Under the pieces are notes generated by a model. That model made no database searches. It was not told where the DNA came from and was given only the letters and a program-made list of their open reading frames with translations. The translations under genes were made by a program, and so were the position numbers. Shown piece by piece: positions 62,107 through 64,000 of a stretch of 64,000 bases of DNA. Source of the stretch: an uncultured Anaerolineae bacterium. Lineage in GTDB: Bacteria; Chloroflexota; Anaerolineae; Promineifilales; Promineifilaceae. The stretch is from NCBI GenBank assembly GCA_905479495.1, contig CAJQMR010000002.1:248001-312000 (forward strand), given 5' to 3'. Positions within the stretch are counted from its first letter, which is position 1. Each line of letters begins with the position of its first letter.

Positions 62107-62502
62107 TCATTTGAGTGCTTGCAAAGCAGCTAATGCATCCTCGGCACGGCCGTTTTGCACAAAAACGTGGTCATGGTAGAAGGCAGCAATGACGTTGGCG
62201 CTGATGTTGCGTTTGGTGAGTTGGGTGGCGATAACGGCCGTTAACCCCACCGCCTCTAAACTGGAATGCACCGACAGGGTAATGCACTTAAACACCGCCT
62301 CATAGGGAATGCCGTACTGCTCGGCGCGGTGTTGGGGAATGACCAGGGTTAAGCCTTCCGCCTCTACAAATGAAGCGATTGGTTCCAGTTCGGAATGATC
62401 GCCGTAATGGGCTTGGGGGAATGTGCCAAAAATATACGCTTCATCATGCAGCTTGGGCTTCAATGAGGCGAGCATCTTGTTTAAATCTGTTTCACCTGCC
62501 AT
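62107..62502 (-). CDS. ACT-domain protein
   Basis: 131 residues of the stand-alone ACT/DUF2241-like type. Typical parts are HDEAYIFGTFP near residue 20 and the C-terminal SLEAVGLTAVIATQLTKRNI then IAAFYHDHVFV. ACT domains bind amino acids or other small ligands. It lies 35 bases after the methyltransferase stop on the same strand. Partner unknown. Confidence 0.75.
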   Translation of the reverse strand: MAGETDLNKMLASLKPKLHDEAYIFGTFPQAHYGDHSELEPIASFVEAEGLTLVIPQHRAEQYGIPYEAVFKCITLSVHSSLEAVGLTAVIATQLTKRNISANVIAAFYHDHVFVQNGRAEDALAALQALK

Positions 62503-62537
62503 AACAACCTCTTGTTTATGTTAACTTCATCTGTTTT

Positions 62538-63173
62538 CTACGGCTTCAATAGATGGGCGGTGCAATGATTGTGCGTTTGGCCTTCATGCACGGTGAGCTG
62601 TTGTACCTGAAAGCCCGCTGCTTCCAGCTCATTCTGCAAGCTGGCTGGCGTGGGGAGGTAGCGGTAAGGGTTGCCTTCAAACTGTGTGGTTTGTGGCACG
62701 GCCGTTTGGCTGCAAAGCGAGCTAATAAAAAAGAGACCACCTGGTTTGAGCAGGCGGTAGACATTGCCTAGAAAAGTGGTGCGATCCGGGCCAATAATGC
62801 AGTGCAGGCAGTTGCCATCCACAATTAAATCAAACGATTCTCCCGACAATAAATCGGGTTGGGTCAGATCGGCTACGAGGAAGGTGATTGTGTAATCTGT
62901 CGCGGCTGTTTTTTCTTTGGCCCAGGCAACGGCCGTTGGCGAAATGTCGATCCCGGTGACGCTGTAGCCTCTTTGGGCCAGCAGCCGGGAATAGTGCCCT
63001 TCGCCACAGCCTAACTCGAGCACTTTGCTCTGTTTGGGCACAGCCGAATAAGAAAACAATCGCTCCAGCCAAATATTTTCTTTGGCCATCCGCTCCGGGC
63101 CGCCCCAGCCGGGCCACCCCTTGGCTCGTGCTTGCTGATATTTTTCTTCATGAACTAAATAATTGGGGGTCAT
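62538..63173 (-). CDS. Class I SAM-dependent methyltransferase
   Basis: 211 residues. Motif I is VLELGCGEGHYSRLL, followed by SVTGIDISPTAVAWAK and DLIVDGNCLHCII. It transfers a methyl group from SAM to a small molecule or similar; the target is unknown. The ATG at 63173 has AGGAAC upstream. It is 52 bases downstream of the histidine phosphatase gene on the same strand. Confidence 0.85.
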   Translation of the reverse strand: MTPNYLVHEEKYQQARAKGWPGWGGPERMAKENIWLERLFSYSAVPKQSKVLELGCGEGHYSRLLAQRGYSVTGIDISPTAVAWAKEKTAATDYTITFLVADLTQPDLLSGESFDLIVDGNCLHCIIGPDRTTFLGNVYRLLKPGGLFFISSLCSQTAVPQTTQFEGNPYRYLPTPASLQNELEAAGFQVQQLTVHEGQTHNHCTAHLLKP

Positions 63174-63225
63174 TGATCATTGTTCCTGAGCTGGTTATTT
63201 ACGGGGCTGGCAAGAGTGTAGGCAA

Positions 63226-63888
63226 TTACTCGTCTACCAGGCCCAGCTTTTCTGGAAGGTGGGCGGTGTCGAAGGGGCTGAAGAGGATACGGCCGTCTGC
63301 CTCAAACCGCGTCTTCAAAATACTGCCGTTGGGCATCGAAATGCCCCGCGAGAAGAATAGATACTTTTCCATCGACTGCTGAGTGGCTTCGCGAATGCCG
63401 GTGAGGGTCATCCACAAGAAGGCGCGCAAAAAGAGACCGTGGCTGAAAATAGCAATGAACTGCGCCGGCTCTTGCCGCAACTGCCTGTCCATCGCGTGCA
63501 CCCGTGCCAGCAGTTCCGTAAAGGATTCACCTTCATTGCCTTCTTTTTCCAAGGGATCCATGCGTTCCCAGAACGCTTTGGCCTCTGGCCAACGGTCGTG
63601 ACCCGTGGTGCCATTGTATCGCTCAGGGTGCAGGTAGCTGAATTCATGAATGGGCCATTCCGTGACGTTGACGGGGTTGAAGCGGTTGATAGTGGGAACG
63701 GCCGTTTGCCGGGCACGAATGTACGGAGAAACCACAATCAAATCCGGCTTATCAGTAAACGCCTGGGCAATATATTCTGCTTCTCGGTGCCCCTTCTCCG
63801 TTAGCTCCGATGCCGCCGGGTGCTTCGTAGGCAGATTTGCATTCGATATGCTCTCCCCATGCCGGATGAACCATACTTCTTTGCTCAT
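63226..63888 (-). CDS. Histidine phosphatase-family protein (phosphoglycerate mutase-like)
   Basis: 220 residues. The catalytic RHG motif is IRHGESISN (about 8-16) and the second His is in IFSHGLFLRAF (about 150). The family removes phosphate from sugars, nucleotides or proteins through a phospho-His. The substrate is unknown. It is the first gene of a minus-strand run. An AATTGAGT-word hairpin lies at 63907-63952. Confidence 0.85.
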   Translation of the reverse strand: MSKEVWFIRHGESISNANLPTKHPAASELTEKGHREAEYIAQAFTDKPDLIVVSPYIRARQTAVPTINRFNPVNVTEWPIHEFSYLHPERYNGTTGHDRWPEAKAFWERMDPLEKEGNEGESFTELLARVHAMDRQLRQEPAQFIAIFSHGLFLRAFLWMTLTGIREATQQSMEKYLFFSRGISMPNGSILKTRFEADGRILFSPFDTAHLPEKLGLVDE

Positions 63889-63906
63889 AAACTTTTCCTG
63901 CTTGAC

Positions 63907-63952
63907 AGGTGATTGAGTAATTGGGACACCTGCCTCAATTACTCAATTACCT
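63907..63952. repeat. AATTGAGT-word hairpin
   Basis: AGGTGATTGAGTAATTG (63907-63923) pairs with 63936-63952 at 16 of 17 positions around a 12-base loop. It is the same word family as 15664-15736. Confidence 0.6.
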
Positions 63953-64000
63953 GATTACCCAATGATGTTCAGATTAAGGATTTACGTACGATTCTACCAG

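Noticed and set aside
1-64000. tRNA and rRNA genes
   Set aside because: No cloverleaf with a TTCGA-type T loop and CCA-ready end was convincing, and no rRNA text was recognised; a tRNA scan would settle this.

Overview
The window looks like chromosome of a member of the Chloroflexota, probably an Anaerolineae-like lineage. The signs are many Thr/Pro-rich secreted proteins and lipoproteins (runs such as TPTAVP), a secreted protein ending in YLPFIIR, a caa3-type cytochrome oxidase with CtaG and SURF1, and a general gene content typical of that phylum. This is inference from protein style, not from a marker gene. No rRNA, tRNA or CRISPR array was seen.

Layout. 1-4.1 kb: end of a cytochrome c oxidase operon (subunits I, IV, III, then CtaG, SURF1 and a FixH/YtkA-like membrane protein). 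4.1-9.5 kb: a transglutaminase-type membrane protein, RecQ and a small membrane protein. 9.5-14.7 kb, minus strand: a galactokinase-like sugar kinase, an XPB-N-terminal-like protein, a macro-domain protein and a lipid kinase. 14.8-21.9 kb: PfkB kinase, ParA/ParB, Nudix hydrolase, a secreted beta-helix/Calx-beta protein and an M24 peptidase. 21.8-32.0 kb: an accessory block with AT-richer codons. It holds a Thr/Pro-rich anchored protein, a small membrane protein with an HTH-like start, an AAA ATPase fused to a PhoB-like winged helix, a candidate 29-residue peptide, two STAND-type NTPases (one with TPR repeats) and a radical SAM/SPASM maturase. 32.0-37.5 kb: a RarA-methyltransferase fusion, a TetR regulator with two matching operators, thioesterase, GNAT, ECF sigma factor and an OsmC protein. 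37.6-42.3 kb: three lipoproteins, a PH-like membrane protein and a small ferredoxin-fold protein. 42.3-49.5 kb: two large sensor kinases, a PfkB kinase and two small proteins. 49.9-57.4 kb: pyruvate phosphate dikinase, a HerA-like ATPase, a DUF5946-like protein and a PLD-family protein. 57.5-63.9 kb: VanW protein, an SGNH-like lipoprotein, a HicAB toxin-antitoxin operon, an ACT protein, a methyltransferase and a histidine phosphatase.

Three things stand out. (1) The palindrome ACGGCCGT occurs about 100 times in 64 kb (about one expected), mostly inside genes, in the manner of cyanobacterial HIP1; it is scarce in the 21.3-32.0 kb block. (2) That block looks like an undescribed signalling or conflict system in which NTPases are joined to a radical SAM peptide maturase and a candidate peptide substrate. 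(3) Between ctaG and SURF1 lie two perfect hairpins whose loops share a perfect 11-bp complementarity, a possible kissing-loop RNA.

Many gene ends carry hairpins built from short repeated words (for example GGAGATT, ACACAGAGT, AATTGAGT). The same words also appear in frame inside coding sequences, including the joint of the RarA-methyltransferase fusion.
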